Shown: positions 1 through 8,350 of the stretch, piece after piece
Layout: the number at the start of each line of letters is the position of its first letter
How positions within the stretch are numbered: the stretch's first letter is position 1
Source of the DNA: Nocardia sp. BMG51109
GTDB lineage: Bacteria > Actinomycetota > Actinomycetes > Mycobacteriales > Mycobacteriaceae
Assembly: GCF_000526215.1 (NCBI RefSeq)
Contig: NZ_JAFQ01000004.1
Span: 6,696,001-6,760,000, forward strand
Length of the DNA stretch: 64,000 nucleotides
Direction: 5' to 3'
Program-made: the position numbers and the translations under genes
The notes under the pieces: generated by a model
What the model was told of the DNA's origin: nothing
What the model saw: only the letters and a program-made list of their open reading frames with translations
The model's database searches: none

Positions 1-995
1 CCGGCGGGCGCGTTCACCTCACCCACGATGCCGTTCTCGGTGACGACCGCGGTCACGAGGTCCGGCGGGGTCACGTCGAAAGCCGGATTGAACGCTTCCG
101 TCCCCTCCGGTGCGGTCGCCACGCCGCCGACATGTGTGATCTCTTCTGCCGCACGCTCTTCCACGATGATCTCCGCGCCGGTCGCGGTGCGCGGATCGCG
201 CGTGGACTCCGGCGCCACGACGAGGAACGGAATCCCGTGCCGCTGCGCAGCCACCGCCAGCCCGTAGGTGCCGATCTTGTTGGCCACCGAGCCGTCGGCG
301 GCGATCCGGTCGGCGCCCACGATCACGCAGTCCACCCGTCCGGTCGCCATCGCCCACGCTGCCGCCGAATCGATCGTCAGCCGATGCGGGATGCCGGCCT
401 CGGCGAGTTCCCAGGCGGTCAGCCGGGCGCCCTGCAAGAGCGGGCGGGTCTCGTCGACCAGCACGTTCTCGACCGCGCCACGCTCGGCCAGCACGCGCAC
501 CGCACCGAGCGCGGTACCGAATGCCGTGGTGGCCAGGCGGCCAGTATTGCAGTGGGTCAGGAGGCGCAGCGGCCGGTCCGGACACAATCGCCGCACCAGG
601 TCAGCAGCGTGCGTGGCGGCGGCGCGGTTGACCCGGCCGTCCTCGTCCAGCATCGCCAGCGCCTCGTCGAGCACGGCCCGTGCGCCCTGCGGCACCTGTG
701 CCACCGCCCTCCGCACGCCCCAGGCAAGATTGACCGCCGTCGGCCGGGCCGCCTCGATCCGGGCGGCCTCGGACTCGACCTCCTCGACGTCCCCGGGATG
801 CGCCGCCGCGGCCAGCGCCACGCCGAACGCTCCCGCGACACCGATCGCGGGCGCACCGCGCACGGCCAGGGTCTTGATCGCGTCGATGACCTCGTCGACG
901 GTCGTGATCCGCAGCTGCCGCACCTCCTGCGGCAGCGCCCGCTGATCGAGGAGCACCAGTGCCCCATCGACCCACGCGACCGAACTCTCACCCAT
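1..995 (-). CDS. mtnA: S-methyl-5-thioribose-1-phosphate isomerase (C-terminus cut by window edge)
   Basis: Cytoplasmic methionine-salvage isomerase that converts methylthioribose-1-phosphate to methylthioribulose-1-phosphate. About 331 residues are visible and the family runs 340-350, so only the last few are missing. The frame starts at ATG 995 (MGESSVAWVDG) and stays open to base 1. The family signatures are present: the catalytic cysteine in LTHCNTG (about Cys149), the aspartate in GADRIAADGSVANKIGTY (about Asp229), and the RGAPAIG segment near residue 46. No other salvage-pathway gene is adjacent, and the next gene is also on the minus strand about 150 bp away. The identification is firm; the end of the gene is not visible. 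Confidence 0.93.
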   Translation of the reverse strand, partial: MGESSVAWVDGALVLLDQRALPQEVRQLRITTVDEVIDAIKTLAVRGAPAIGVAGAFGVALAAAAHPGDVEEVESEAARIEAARPTAVNLAWGVRRAVAQVPQGARAVLDEALAMLDEDGRVNRAAATHAADLVRRLCPDRPLRLLTHCNTGRLATTAFGTALGAVRVLAERGAVENVLVDETRPLLQGARLTAWELAEAGIPHRLTIDSAAAWAMATGRVDCVIVGADRIAADGSVANKIGTYGLAVAAQRHGIPFLVVAPESTRDPRTATGAEIIVEERAAEEITHVGGVATAPEGTEAFNPAFDVTPPDLVTAVVTENGIVGEVNAPA

Positions 996-1145
996 CCGCG
1001 CAACCTTCACACATCGACCATCCCGCCACCCCGGCCGCCGACCCACCGCGACGGCATATCACCCGAAAACCGTATCGAACCACCAGCTCACCGGATACAC
1101 CAGGTTTCCGCTCGCCGTGATCGCGGAGCAGTCCCCGAGTGACCT

Positions 1146-1685
1146 TCAAGCGCTGAGGATTCGAACGCGCACTCCCGGCGGGGCGAAACGGGCGGCGGCC
1201 TCGGCGATGGCCTCTCGGGGAAAGTCGTCACCGAATGCCATCAGCACGGCTGCCCCGTCCTTGCCGCGCAACCGCTTCGGGACGTCGCCGTCCACGGTCC
1301 AGACCCGCAGTCGGTCCGACTCCGCTCCGGTTCCCCGGCCGTCGATCCGCCGAACGGCGCTCCACGGTAGCCGAAGCGTCGTGCTCCGGTGGCGAATTCC
1401 CAGGCCGTGGGAGTCGAAGGTCAGGGTGTCCGGTGTCTTCCATCCCGCCCATTCCGCGCGGCCGGCGAGGAGGAAACGCCACAGGATGCCGCCGAAAGCC
1501 AGCAGCGTCAGCAATGTTCCGAGGACGATCTGATCGGGCAGGCCGGAGGTGAGCCATGACGCCAACAGTTGAACGGCACCGATCGCGAGCAGAACCAGGA
1601 AAACCCACACGAGCCAATTGGGCCGGGATGGCGGTGCACGGAACACCTGCCCCTCCCCTTGTGATTCGAGTTCGGTTGGTGTCAC
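1146..1685 (-). CDS. two-TM membrane protein with PH-like C-terminal domain
   Basis: 179-residue protein of unknown role. Two hydrophobic segments (about residues 24-45 and 52-74) form a membrane hairpin. The polar C-terminal half, with a DTLTFDSHGLGIRHRS-type beta pattern, resembles the PH-like domains of small actinobacterial membrane proteins. The frame is open further upstream, but that extension overlaps the neighbouring regulator, so GTG 1685 (VTPTELESQ) was chosen. It could be a DUF-type PH-domain protein. The function cannot be read from the sequence. Confidence 0.6.
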   Translation of the reverse strand: MTPTELESQGEGQVFRAPPSRPNWLVWVFLVLLAIGAVQLLASWLTSGLPDQIVLGTLLTLLAFGGILWRFLLAGRAEWAGWKTPDTLTFDSHGLGIRHRSTTLRLPWSAVRRIDGRGTGAESDRLRVWTVDGDVPKRLRGKDGAAVLMAFGDDFPREAIAEAAARFAPPGVRVRILSA

Positions 1686-1767
1686 GCGTCCCCACTCCGG
1701 CCGATCGTCCGGACAGACTACAAGTTGTCGACCCGCCCGCCAGGAGTCGGCGCGATGAGTCCGTCCG

Positions 1768-2343
1768 TCAGACGGTGGCGCGCGGTTGCAGGATCTGCGT
1801 GATGAGCAGCCGCGCGGCCTTGGACACTCGGGTGTTGTCGCCGGTGACGAGTCGGTCCTGCAGCAGGCCGCGGATGCCGGAGACCAGTACCGTGGCAGTC
1901 GATTCCGGATCCGGGCAGTCGGGGTCGAGTCGGCGCAGGACATCGGCCACGGCTTCGACGACGATATGGACCGCGTCCTCGGCGTATCCGTGGAACGGGC
2001 TGCCCGGAACCGCGGCCACCCCGAGCACCTGTAGCAATACCCGAGTACTGCCCACCCAGCTGCCGGTGGTGTTCAGGCAGAACGACTCGATCAACCGCCG
2101 CCGCAGCTCAGCGATGTCGGCGACGTCGGCGAACATCCCGGCGATATCCGGACGCTGGGTCTCCAAGGCGGACACCAGCATCTGCTCCTTGCTGCCGAAA
2201 TAGTGGATCAGCATGCGCGAGCTGGTGCCGAGGTAGTCGGCCAGCGGGCGCAGGGACAGCTCGGTGAGCCCGAAGTCGCCGATGTAGTCGATCACTCCGG
2301 ACAGCAGTTCGGCACGACGCGCTTGGTCCAGGGGTCTGGGCAC
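1768..2343 (-). CDS. TetR-family transcriptional regulator
   Basis: 191-residue DNA-binding repressor. The N-terminal helix-turn-helix is recognisable (GLTELSLRPLADYLGTSSR followed by MLIHYFGSKEQML), and the rest is the usual all-helical ligand domain. GTG 2343 (VPRPLDQARR) is preferred. An upstream ATG at 2376 would overlap the divergent gene's start and run through the first operator-like palindrome. The gene is divergent from the ketoacyl-ACP synthase at 2375, and two palindromes sit between them. It probably represses that gene and possibly itself; the ligand is unknown. Confidence 0.85.
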   Translation of the reverse strand: MPRPLDQARRAELLSGVIDYIGDFGLTELSLRPLADYLGTSSRMLIHYFGSKEQMLVSALETQRPDIAGMFADVADIAELRRRLIESFCLNTTGSWVGSTRVLLQVLGVAAVPGSPFHGYAEDAVHIVVEAVADVLRRLDPDCPDPESTATVLVSGIRGLLQDRLVTGDNTRVSKAARLLITQILQPRATV

Positions 2344-2350
2344 GGGTTGA

Positions 2351-2368
2351 CTGTAACAGTCGCTACAG
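2351..2368. promoter_or_regulatory. TetR operator-like palindrome 1 (CTGTA-N8-TACAG)
   Basis: 18-bp inverted repeat with 5-bp arms CTGTA and TACAG and an 8-nt spacer. It lies between the divergent TetR gene and the ketoacyl-ACP synthase gene. A second element of identical geometry is centred 37 bp away. Assignment to the adjacent TetR protein is inferred. Confidence 0.6.
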
Positions 2369-2374
2369 GTATTC

Positions 2375-3628
2375 ATGTCCACCATGGGTGTACCAACTGC
2401 TACACAAACGGGTCGGGGCGTGGTCGTCACCGGCATGGCCGCGACGACCTGCCTCGCCCCCGATCTCGATGCGACCTGGACCGGACTGCTCGAGGGGGCC
2501 AGCGGCATCGGTGCGCTGGACGACGACTTCGTGACCGCGTACGACCTGCCGGTCCGCATCGGCGGCAAGCTGAAGCAGCGGCCGGGCGAGCATCTGAGCC
2601 GCCTCGAACAGCGCCGCCACTCGTACGTGCAACAGCTGGCCCTCGTACTGGCCCGCCAAGTCTGGGCGGAGGCGGGCAAGCCCGATGTCGACGGCGAGCG
2701 GCTCGGCGTGGCCGTGGGCACCGGACTCGGCGGTGGCGATGCCTTCATGACGGCCGTCGACGCCATGCGGGCCGGCGGCTACCGCAAGGTGCCGCCGCTG
2801 ACGGTGCCGATGGTGATGCCGAACGGCCCGGCGGCCCGAGTGGGTCTCGAATTCGGCGCCAAGGCAGGCGTTTACGCCCCGACCTCGGCGTGTTCCTCGG
2901 GCGCGGAGGCGATCGCGCACGCCTGGCGGCTCGTCGCGACCGGTGAGGCGGACGTCGTCGTCGCCGGTGGCGTCGAGGGGTACATCGAGGCGGTGCCGAT
3001 CGCCAGTTTCGCCATGATGCGCGCCATGAGCACCCGCAACGACGAACCCGCCCGAGCCTCACGGCCTTTCGACCGGCTCCGCGACGGGTTCGTATTCGGC
3101 GAGGCCGGCGCGCTGCTGATCCTCGAGTCGGAGGAGTTCGCCCGAGCCCGCCGCGCCCACGTTCACGGCCGAATTCTGGGCGCGGGCATCACCTCCGACG
3201 GCTATCACATCACCGGCACCGAACCCGAGGGCGCCGGCGCGGCACGGGCCATGCGCAAGGCGATCGACTCGGCGGACCTCACCGCCGCCGACATCGATCA
3301 CATCAACGCCCACGCCACCTCGACCCCCGTCGGCGACGCCTCCGAGGCCAATGCCATTGCGGCCGTGGCCCGGCACGCCTCCGTCTACGCACCCAAGTCG
3401 GCACTCGGCCATTCGATCGGCGCCGTGGGTGCACTGGAGGCGATCCTCACCCTGTGCACGCTGCGCGATCGGATCGTGCCGCCCACACTCAATTTCGAGG
3501 GCGCCGATCCCGGCGTGGACCTGGACATCGTGCACGGGCAGGCGCGGCCGCAGCGAATCTCCTACGCGCTCAGCAATTCCTTCGGCTTCGGCGGACACAA
3601 CGTCACCCTCGCCTTCGGCCGCGCCTGA
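2375..3628 (+). CDS. beta-ketoacyl-ACP synthase (KasA/KasB/FabF type)
   Basis: 417-residue condensing enzyme that extends acyl-ACP chains with malonyl-ACP. The Cys-His-His triad is intact: Cys173 in TSACSSG, His313 in [11 protein letters not shown] and His346 in [12 protein letters not shown], with the closing NSFGFGGHN loop. It resembles the KasA/KasB group of mycolate producers, but it stands alone rather than in the fatty-acid synthase cluster, beside a divergent TetR gene, so it may be a regulated paralogue. The start is uncertain (ATG 2375, ATG 2384 or a later GTG) because no clear ribosome binding site precedes it and an operator-like palindrome overlaps the first codons. Confidence 0.9.
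   Translation: MSTMGVPTATQTGRGVVVTGMAATTCLAPDLDATWTGLLEGASGIGALDDDFVTAYDLPVRIGGKLKQRPGEHLSRLEQRRHSYVQQLALVLARQVWAEAGKPDVDGERLGVAVGTGLGGGDAFMTAVDAMRAGGYRKVPPLTVPMVMPNGPAARVGLEFGAKAGVYAPTSACSSGAEAIAHAWRLVATGEADVVVAGGVEGYIEAVPIASFAMMRAMSTRNDEPARASRPFDRLRDGFVFGEAGALLILESEEFARARRAHVHGRILGAGITSDGYHITGTEPEGAGAARAMRKAIDSADLTAADIDHINAHATSTPVGDASEANAIAAVARHASVYAPKSALGHSIGAVGALEAILTLCTLRDRIVPPTLNFEGADPGVDLDIVHGQARPQRISYALSNSFGFGGHNVTLAFGRA
2388..2405. promoter_or_regulatory. TetR operator-like palindrome 2 (GTGTA-N8-TACAC)
   Basis: 18-bp inverted repeat with the same arm length and 8-nt spacer as the neighbouring site; the inner arm bases TGTA/TACA are identical. It falls inside the first codons of the ketoacyl-ACP synthase if ATG 2375 or 2384 is used, which fits repression at or just after initiation or a start further downstream. 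Confidence 0.5.
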
Positions 3629-4167
3629 AACCGTTCGCCCCCAAGGCCGTCCCCAGTGATGTGGAACAGCTGTTGTTCACGCAATCCACCAACAGCTGTG
3701 GATCGTGGATTAGCTGTGGATAAACCCATGGCGCGCCGCGAGAATCGAGGAGGGTCTTCACCATCGACCACTGGATGCGCTGAGCGTTTACTCCCGGATC
3801 GATGTTGTGCACACAGTTATCCCCCGCCGTGGATTACCGGCTGCGCTCATCGGTTACCGCTCTCGAACGATGGGGCGAACGCCGAGCCCCGGCCACACGA
3901 ACCGACAACTGGTGCGGCGACAGCACTTTCCGCTGCACTGCATGCACCAACGCATGCAGTGCCAACTCCGCGCGCAAACACGGGAACTTCAGTCGCGATA
4001 CACGCTCTTCCCCTGCGGTGCGCTGAGCGTCGACCCCCTTTGCCACGCCACCGACGCGATTCCGGTCCGGTCGCGATTGCGCTGCCCCGAATCGGTCCGG
4101 TCCGTCGGGTCGGCTGCACCGCAGGGCACCATCACCAAGTAGAACCAGTTTCAGTATTGTCGTCCGC
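3629..4167. other. gene-free stretch with DnaA-box-like words and a long hairpin
   Basis: No ORF here has convincing codon use or a family match. The stretch is less GC-rich than its surroundings. It contains a perfect DnaA box on the minus strand (TGTGGATAA at 3715-3723), two near-matches (TGTGGATCG at 3697 and TTATCCCCC at 3817), a palindrome AACAGCTGTT at 3665-3674 and a perfect 11-bp inverted repeat at 3935-3962. Confidence 0.6.
3935..3962. repeat. perfect 11-bp inverted repeat, 6-nt loop
   Basis: Arms GCACTGCATGC and GCATGCAGTGC around ACCAAC. It lies about 300 bp beyond the ketoacyl-ACP synthase stop and 200 bp before the SRPBCC gene. No T-run follows. It could be a U-less actinobacterial terminator or a protein-binding site. 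Confidence 0.6.
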
Positions 4168-4608
4168 ATGGCCTTCGTGATCGACGACAGCGTGGACATC
4201 GACGCACCCGCCGAGGTGGTGTGGAAGGTGCTCACCGACTTCGCCGGATACGGCGAGTGGAACCCGTTCGTCAGGGCGTGCCACAGCACGCTCGAGCCGG
4301 GCGCGGCGATCGACATGCGGGTGCGGCTGGTGGGTTCGCGCCCGATGAATCAGCGCGAATGGGTCCGGACGCATACACCTGGAACCGAATTCAGCTACTC
4401 GATGAAACCGGTGCCGCTCGGCGCGCTGCACAGCATGCGGTCGCACACACTCACCCCGCTCGCCGACGGGCGCTGCCGCTACGCCTCGCACTTCGAAATC
4501 GGCGGCTGGTTACAGCCCGTGGTTGCCGCCACATTGGGAACGGCCCTGCGGCGCGGGTTCGGCGGGATGACCGAGGCAGTCAAACAGCGCGCCGAGCAGG
4601 TGAGTTAG
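4168..4608 (+). CDS. SRPBCC-family protein (polyketide cyclase/START-like)
   Basis: 146-residue single-domain protein with a helix-grip fold that binds a hydrophobic ligand. The family opening is clear (DSVDIDAPAEVVWKVLTDF, then YGEWNPFV), as is the C-terminal amphipathic helix. There is no signal peptide. It stands alone between a gene-free stretch and a convergent small gene, so context gives no substrate. The family assignment is firm and the function unknown. Confidence 0.8.
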   Translation: MAFVIDDSVDIDAPAEVVWKVLTDFAGYGEWNPFVRACHSTLEPGAAIDMRVRLVGSRPMNQREWVRTHTPGTEFSYSMKPVPLGALHSMRSHTLTPLADGRCRYASHFEIGGWLQPVVAATLGTALRRGFGGMTEAVKQRAEQVS

Positions 4609-4656
4609 GGCCGCACGCCCCATGCTCGCCCCCGGAGGCATGGCACGAAGTGGACC

Positions 4657-4881
4657 CTAGGCCTCGAACGGAATGACGTTGCCGGCCGCGTCCCGCTGCC
4701 CACAACCGGCCTCGACGGCCGCCGCGAGTTCGGCGGCCGAGGCCCACGTCCGCGGCGGCTCGTCGTCGAGATTGCCGATGGTGTACCAGGTGTCGGTGTC
4801 GCGATAACGCACCAGCCCCCGGCCCGACTCGTCGACGCAGACATCCAGCTCACCGGACACCGTCCCCTCCTCGCGGGTCAT
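4657..4881 (-). CDS. small hypothetical acidic protein
   Basis: 74 residues from ATG 4881, or 67 from GTG 4860. The GTG has the better ribosome binding site (GAGGAGGGG directly upstream), while the ATG has none obvious. The product is acidic and soluble with no recognised domain; it looks like a small beta-rich protein followed by one helix (WASAAELAAAVEAG). It lies about 35 bp downstream of the HNH nuclease gene on the same strand and is probably co-transcribed, so an immunity or accessory role is possible but unproven. Confidence 0.55.
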   Translation of the reverse strand: MTREEGTVSGELDVCVDESGRGLVRYRDTDTWYTIGNLDDEPPRTWASAAELAAAVEAGCGQRDAAGNVIPFEA

Positions 4882-4916
4882 GACGGCGGCCTTCGCGGCG
4901 ATCTCGATGACGTCGC

Positions 4917-5702
4917 TTATTTGAACGCTCCTCGCTTCACACAGTCGTCGACCGCGGTCCGCAGCGCCGACTGTTCGTCGGAATCGATCGTCAGCGCGTA
5001 CTTTATCTTGACCTTGATGTAGTGGTCGATATAGACACACCGGAAGGCGCCCGGCGGCAGGTAGTCGGAGGGATCCTGATCGCCCTTGGACCGATTGGCC
5101 GTCGGGTCGGAGACCACCAGATTCCCGGCATCGTTGGCGATATTGCGCCGGGTGTTCTCGTCCTTGCTGGCGGCACCCGATCGCCACGCCTCCGCCAGTG
5201 CCACGATGTGGTCGGCGTCCATCCCGGAGGGATCCGTGGTGAACTTGTACTCCTCGAGCTTTCCGGATTTCCGGTCGAGGACGCCGTATTGATCGCGCCA
5301 GCCGCCGCCCTTGCTCACGGTGAGGTCACAGGTCTTCGCGTCGAGCTTCACCGAGCCGGTGGCGTCACGCAGCAACATCACCTCGCGGGTGGTGCACTTC
5401 GCGTACTGCGCGAAATCGGCGCCGAATTCGTGTTCGGGCTTGTTGGTGTCCCAGTGCGGGAACTTCTCCCGGCTGTAGCCGTTCATCGAGGCTTCCGGCG
5501 CCACAGTGAGTTTCGGCAGCAGACCGGGAACATCCTTGTCCGCCACGGCCGTAACGCCGACGGACTGGGGCTGATTCTTCCGGTCGCCCCACTCGTCGAT
5601 GACGGCATAACCGACCGCGACTACGACGGCCAGCAGGACCGGCGCGACCAGCGTGGCGATCCGCCGGGCGGGACCGGCGCGGCGGGAGGTGTTCTTCACC
5701 AT
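4917..5702 (-). CDS. membrane-anchored or secreted HNH nuclease-like protein (DUF1524 type)
   Basis: 261 residues. An N-terminal membrane segment (about residues 17-34) targets the protein to or across the membrane. The C-terminal half carries an HNH-type core: DADHIVAL with His165, then an asparagine-rich segment (NIANDAGNLVVSDPTANRSKGD) ending DPSDYLPP, typical of secreted actinobacterial DUF1524/HNH proteins. Conserved cysteines suggest an exported, disulfide-bonded domain. Start ATG 5702. A small gene follows on the same strand. DNA or RNA cleavage is inferred from the family only. Confidence 0.8.
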   Translation of the reverse strand: MVKNTSRRAGPARRIATLVAPVLLAVVVAVGYAVIDEWGDRKNQPQSVGVTAVADKDVPGLLPKLTVAPEASMNGYSREKFPHWDTNKPEHEFGADFAQYAKCTTREVMLLRDATGSVKLDAKTCDLTVSKGGGWRDQYGVLDRKSGKLEEYKFTTDPSGMDADHIVALAEAWRSGAASKDENTRRNIANDAGNLVVSDPTANRSKGDQDPSDYLPPGAFRCVYIDHYIKVKIKYALTIDSDEQSALRTAVDDCVKRGAFK

Positions 5703-6119
5703 GACTCCCCCAGGTGCTCCGTGACGACCTCGGCACTCTTACCGTTCACTACGCACCGTCCCGAATACTGCTGCACTGCTACGAAAATCATGCGCCATAT
5801 CCCTGATTCGCGCAGCATTTGCCGGCTTTTCGATCGGCGCGCGACCGCACAGCAACGCCGGCGGCGCCGTCTGCCGCCACGTGCTTCGCGGATACAATCG
5901 TCAAGGGCAGGATCACTTTTCGGCCGCGACTGGACGGCTCCCGGTATGCGCTTCTCATCTCGGGACAACACAGTGTCAACGGTTCGAGCAAACAGCAAGC
6001 CCGGCAGCGGATTGCGTAACCGGAGTCACATTCGAAGATCGTAAACGGCGACGGCGGCCGATCGCGATACCCTCCGGAACGACCGGATCCGGTCCCGACA
6101 ACACGGAGGTAAACGAGAA
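5703..6119. other. intergenic region, no gene seen
   Basis: 417 bp between the divergent HNH-protein and lipoprotein genes. No ORF here shows a family match. It must hold both promoters, and a ribosome binding site (GGAGG, about 6105) precedes the lipoprotein start. No convincing operator or hairpin was found. Confidence 0.5.
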
Positions 6120-6629
6120 GTGTTCCGAACCACCGTCATCGCCGCCGCGGTCGGCGCCGCCGTCTGCGCACCGGCCTGCGGATCGTCCGGTGCCACCGTC
6201 CTTCCCCAGCAGGGTCCCGCCCCGGCGCAGTGCGGGGTCGACCTGGCCTCCCCGACCGTGCAGGCGGCCGTCGCGGGCCTGCCGCCCGAACCGGTGACGC
6301 AAGCACACTGGGCGACGGATCCCGCGACGTTCCGAGGCAATTTCGACCCGTGCGCGACATTGTCCACCGCGATCGTCACGATCGAAGGGGCGACCGGAAG
6401 CTCACCCGAACATGCCCTGCTGTTCCATCAGGGCCGGTACGTCGGCACGGCCACGCCCGAGGCCCACGGTTTCACCACGCTCGCCGCCGAGGCGACGACG
6501 GACGGCACGGTCGTCCTCGGCTACAAGACTCCGGGCAGCTGCAACGCCTGCCCCGACGCCGGTCACACGCAGGTCGGATTCCATTGGGACGGCCGGCGTG
6601 TCGTCATGCAGGGCACACCGCCCGCCTGA
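6120..6629 (+). CDS. LppP/LprE-family lipoprotein
   Basis: 169 residues from GTG 6120, preceded by GGAGG. A short signal peptide ends at a lipobox-like APAC with lipidation expected at Cys20. The remainder matches the actinobacterial LppP/LprE family: GNFDPCATLSTAIVTIEGAT, then SPEHALLFHQGRYVGTATP, and a late GYKTPGSCNACPDAG. It is predicted to be anchored on the outer face of the cytoplasmic membrane. Role unknown; the family is of mycobacterial type. Confidence 0.8.
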   Translation: MFRTTVIAAAVGAAVCAPACGSSGATVLPQQGPAPAQCGVDLASPTVQAAVAGLPPEPVTQAHWATDPATFRGNFDPCATLSTAIVTIEGATGSSPEHALLFHQGRYVGTATPEAHGFTTLAAEATTDGTVVLGYKTPGSCNACPDAGHTQVGFHWDGRRVVMQGTPPA

Positions 6630-6766
6630 GATCGGCCGGTGCCGGGCCGCGGTCCACACCACCGATCCGCGGCCCCGGCGGCACCATACTCGCCCGCCGC
6701 TCCCACCATGTTCCGGAACGGTGTGCACCGGCCCGGACGGCGTCTCCGGACCGGTGCACGCCCTGA

Positions 6767-7888
6767 TCAGGCGTTGTTGAGCTTGTTCAGCCGCTCGCAG
6801 GACTCCAGGTACTCCTCGATCAGGCGCTGCATGACGTCGGTCGTGCGTTCGATCTTGGTCATCAGCCCGACCACCTGGCCGACGGGATTGAAGTTCACGT
6901 CCTTGGCGGCCTCCGGATACCGGTGGCCGCGCTTCACGCCGTCGAGGGCGACCATCATCTGCAGCGGCATCGGCAGCGGATCGGGGGTCTCGCCCGACTC
7001 CCACGCATCGGTCCAGTCGTTGCGCAACATCCGGCACGGCTTACCGGTCCACGACCGCGACCGCACGGTGTCGTGGCTCGACGCGTCGATGTAGGTCTGC
7101 ATCTGCGCCGGCGGCACGTTCGCCTCCTCCACCGTCAGCCACAGCGACCCGGTCCAGGCTCCGGCGGCGCCCATGGCCAGGGCCGCGGCGACCTGCCGGC
7201 CGTTGCCGATACCGCCGGCCGCCAGCACCGGCAGATCGCCGACCGCGTCGATCACCTGCGGCCACAGCACCAGCGAGGAGATCTCGCCGCAGTGCCCGCC
7301 GCCCTCGGTGCCCTGGCAGACAACGAAATCCAGCCCGGCGTTCTTGTGGTTGAGGGCGTGCTTGACCGATCCGCACAGCGCACCGATCAGCCGGCCCGAA
7401 TCCTGCACCTGCTTGATCACATCGTCGGGCGGGGTGCCCAGCGCGTTGGCGACCAGCTTCGCCTTCGGGTGCTTCAGGATCACCTCGACCTGCGGGGCCG
7501 CCGTGGTGGCGGTCCAGCCCAGCAGCTGATTGTGGTGCTCGCCGTCGGGCAGGTGCGGCACACCGTGATCGGCCAGGATCTTCTCGGCGAAATCGCGGTG
7601 GCCCTGCGGGACCATCTCGCCCAGCTTGGCCTCCAGCTCTTCCGGCGTGAGGCCGTCGATGCCCTTACCCTCGTACTTCGACGGGATCACCAGATCCACG
7701 CCGTAGACGCCGTTCACATGCTCGTCCAACCACGCCAGCTCGACCTCGAGCTCCTCGGCGGTGAACCCCACCGCGCCCAGCACGCCCAGACCGCCGGCAT
7801 TGCTGACCGCGGCGGCGACGTCACGGCAGTGGGTGAAGGCGAAGATGGGAACGTCGATACCCAGTCGTTCGCAGATCTCGGTACGCAT
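6767..7888 (-). CDS. nitronate monooxygenase-family flavin enzyme
   Basis: 373-residue FMN-dependent TIM-barrel enzyme of the nitronate monooxygenase/2-nitropropane dioxygenase family. Recognisable parts are the N-terminal IFAFTHCRDVAAAVSNAGG, the flavin phosphate-binding GTEGGGHCGE and LAAGGIGNGRQVAAALAMGA. It resembles mycobacterial Rv1533-like proteins in start and length. ATG 7888 (MRTEICERLG) is preferred over an upstream in-frame extension that would enter the operator. A KstR-type palindrome lies 54 bp upstream, which suggests steroid-linked control. The true substrate is unknown. Confidence 0.85.
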   Translation of the reverse strand: MRTEICERLGIDVPIFAFTHCRDVAAAVSNAGGLGVLGAVGFTAEELEVELAWLDEHVNGVYGVDLVIPSKYEGKGIDGLTPEELEAKLGEMVPQGHRDFAEKILADHGVPHLPDGEHHNQLLGWTATTAAPQVEVILKHPKAKLVANALGTPPDDVIKQVQDSGRLIGALCGSVKHALNHKNAGLDFVVCQGTEGGGHCGEISSLVLWPQVIDAVGDLPVLAAGGIGNGRQVAAALAMGAAGAWTGSLWLTVEEANVPPAQMQTYIDASSHDTVRSRSWTGKPCRMLRNDWTDAWESGETPDPLPMPLQMMVALDGVKRGHRYPEAAKDVNFNPVGQVVGLMTKIERTTDVMQRLIEEYLESCERLNKLNNA

Positions 7889-7941
7889 GGCCTGGTGGAC
7901 TCCTCTGATCTTCCGGGGCTGGTAACCCTCGCCGCACACAC

Positions 7942-7955
7942 TAGAACACGTTTCA
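7942..7955. promoter_or_regulatory. KstR-type operator, full consensus match
   Basis: TAGAACACGTTTCA fits the published mycobacterial KstR pattern TNNAACNNGTTNNA at every fixed position. It lies 54 bp upstream of the nitronate monooxygenase start, within promoter range. The kstR gene itself is not in this window. Confidence 0.6.
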
Positions 7956-8075
7956 GAATCAGCCTAGCGCCCGCGCGCGGTCAAATCGAGAGCAGCCCGG
8001 AAAACCTGGCCGAATCACCGGATATCGGCCGGTGCCCGGCACCTCGGCTCGCCCGGCCGCCGACGGCAAGCTATC

Positions 8076-8089
8076 GACAACACGTTCTA
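8076..8089. promoter_or_regulatory. KstR-type operator, one mismatch
   Basis: GACAACACGTTCTA matches TNNAACNNGTTNNA except for the first base. It is 121 bp beyond the full-consensus site in the same divergent region, about 260 bp upstream of the LLM oxidoreductase start. Confidence 0.4.
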
Positions 8090-8350
8090 GTTGCACGCAG
8101 TGAGCCGGGGCCGGAACTTCGACTATTCGACGTTTCACACCAGTCGCCGCGCATTGCCCGTGCGCCGCGGCGAACTCTCGCTCCGGCCGGGCAGTCGAAC
8201 CTGTCCGCGCCCTACTGCGGGCCGCCGATGTCGGCCATCCGGGCCCTCCCGCCGACCCCGATCGGGTCCGTGCCGCCCGGCGGAGACCGGCGCGGACGAC
8301 GGCCCCGGCAGGGCGGGTGCGCGGGGCCTCGCTCGGCTAACGTGGGCGGT

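Larger units (their letters stand above)
7889..8350. other. divergent intergenic region with two KstR-like sites
   Basis: 462 bp between the nitronate monooxygenase and LLM-oxidoreductase genes. No credible gene. The two palindromes listed separately are the only recognisable elements. Confidence 0.55.

Noticed and set aside
2767..3598. Minus-strand frames inside the ketoacyl-ACP synthase
   Set aside because: Antisense shadows of a gene with an intact catalytic triad; no ribosome binding sites or family matches.
3629..4167. Chromosomal replication origin
   Set aside because: One perfect and two weak DnaA boxes are too few, and dnaA, dnaN, rpmH and parAB are absent.
6923..8350. Plus-strand open frame continuous with the LLM oxidoreductase (would give 773 residues)
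   Set aside because: This part is antisense to the nitronate monooxygenase and crosses its promoter; only the segment from GTG 8351 looks like protein.
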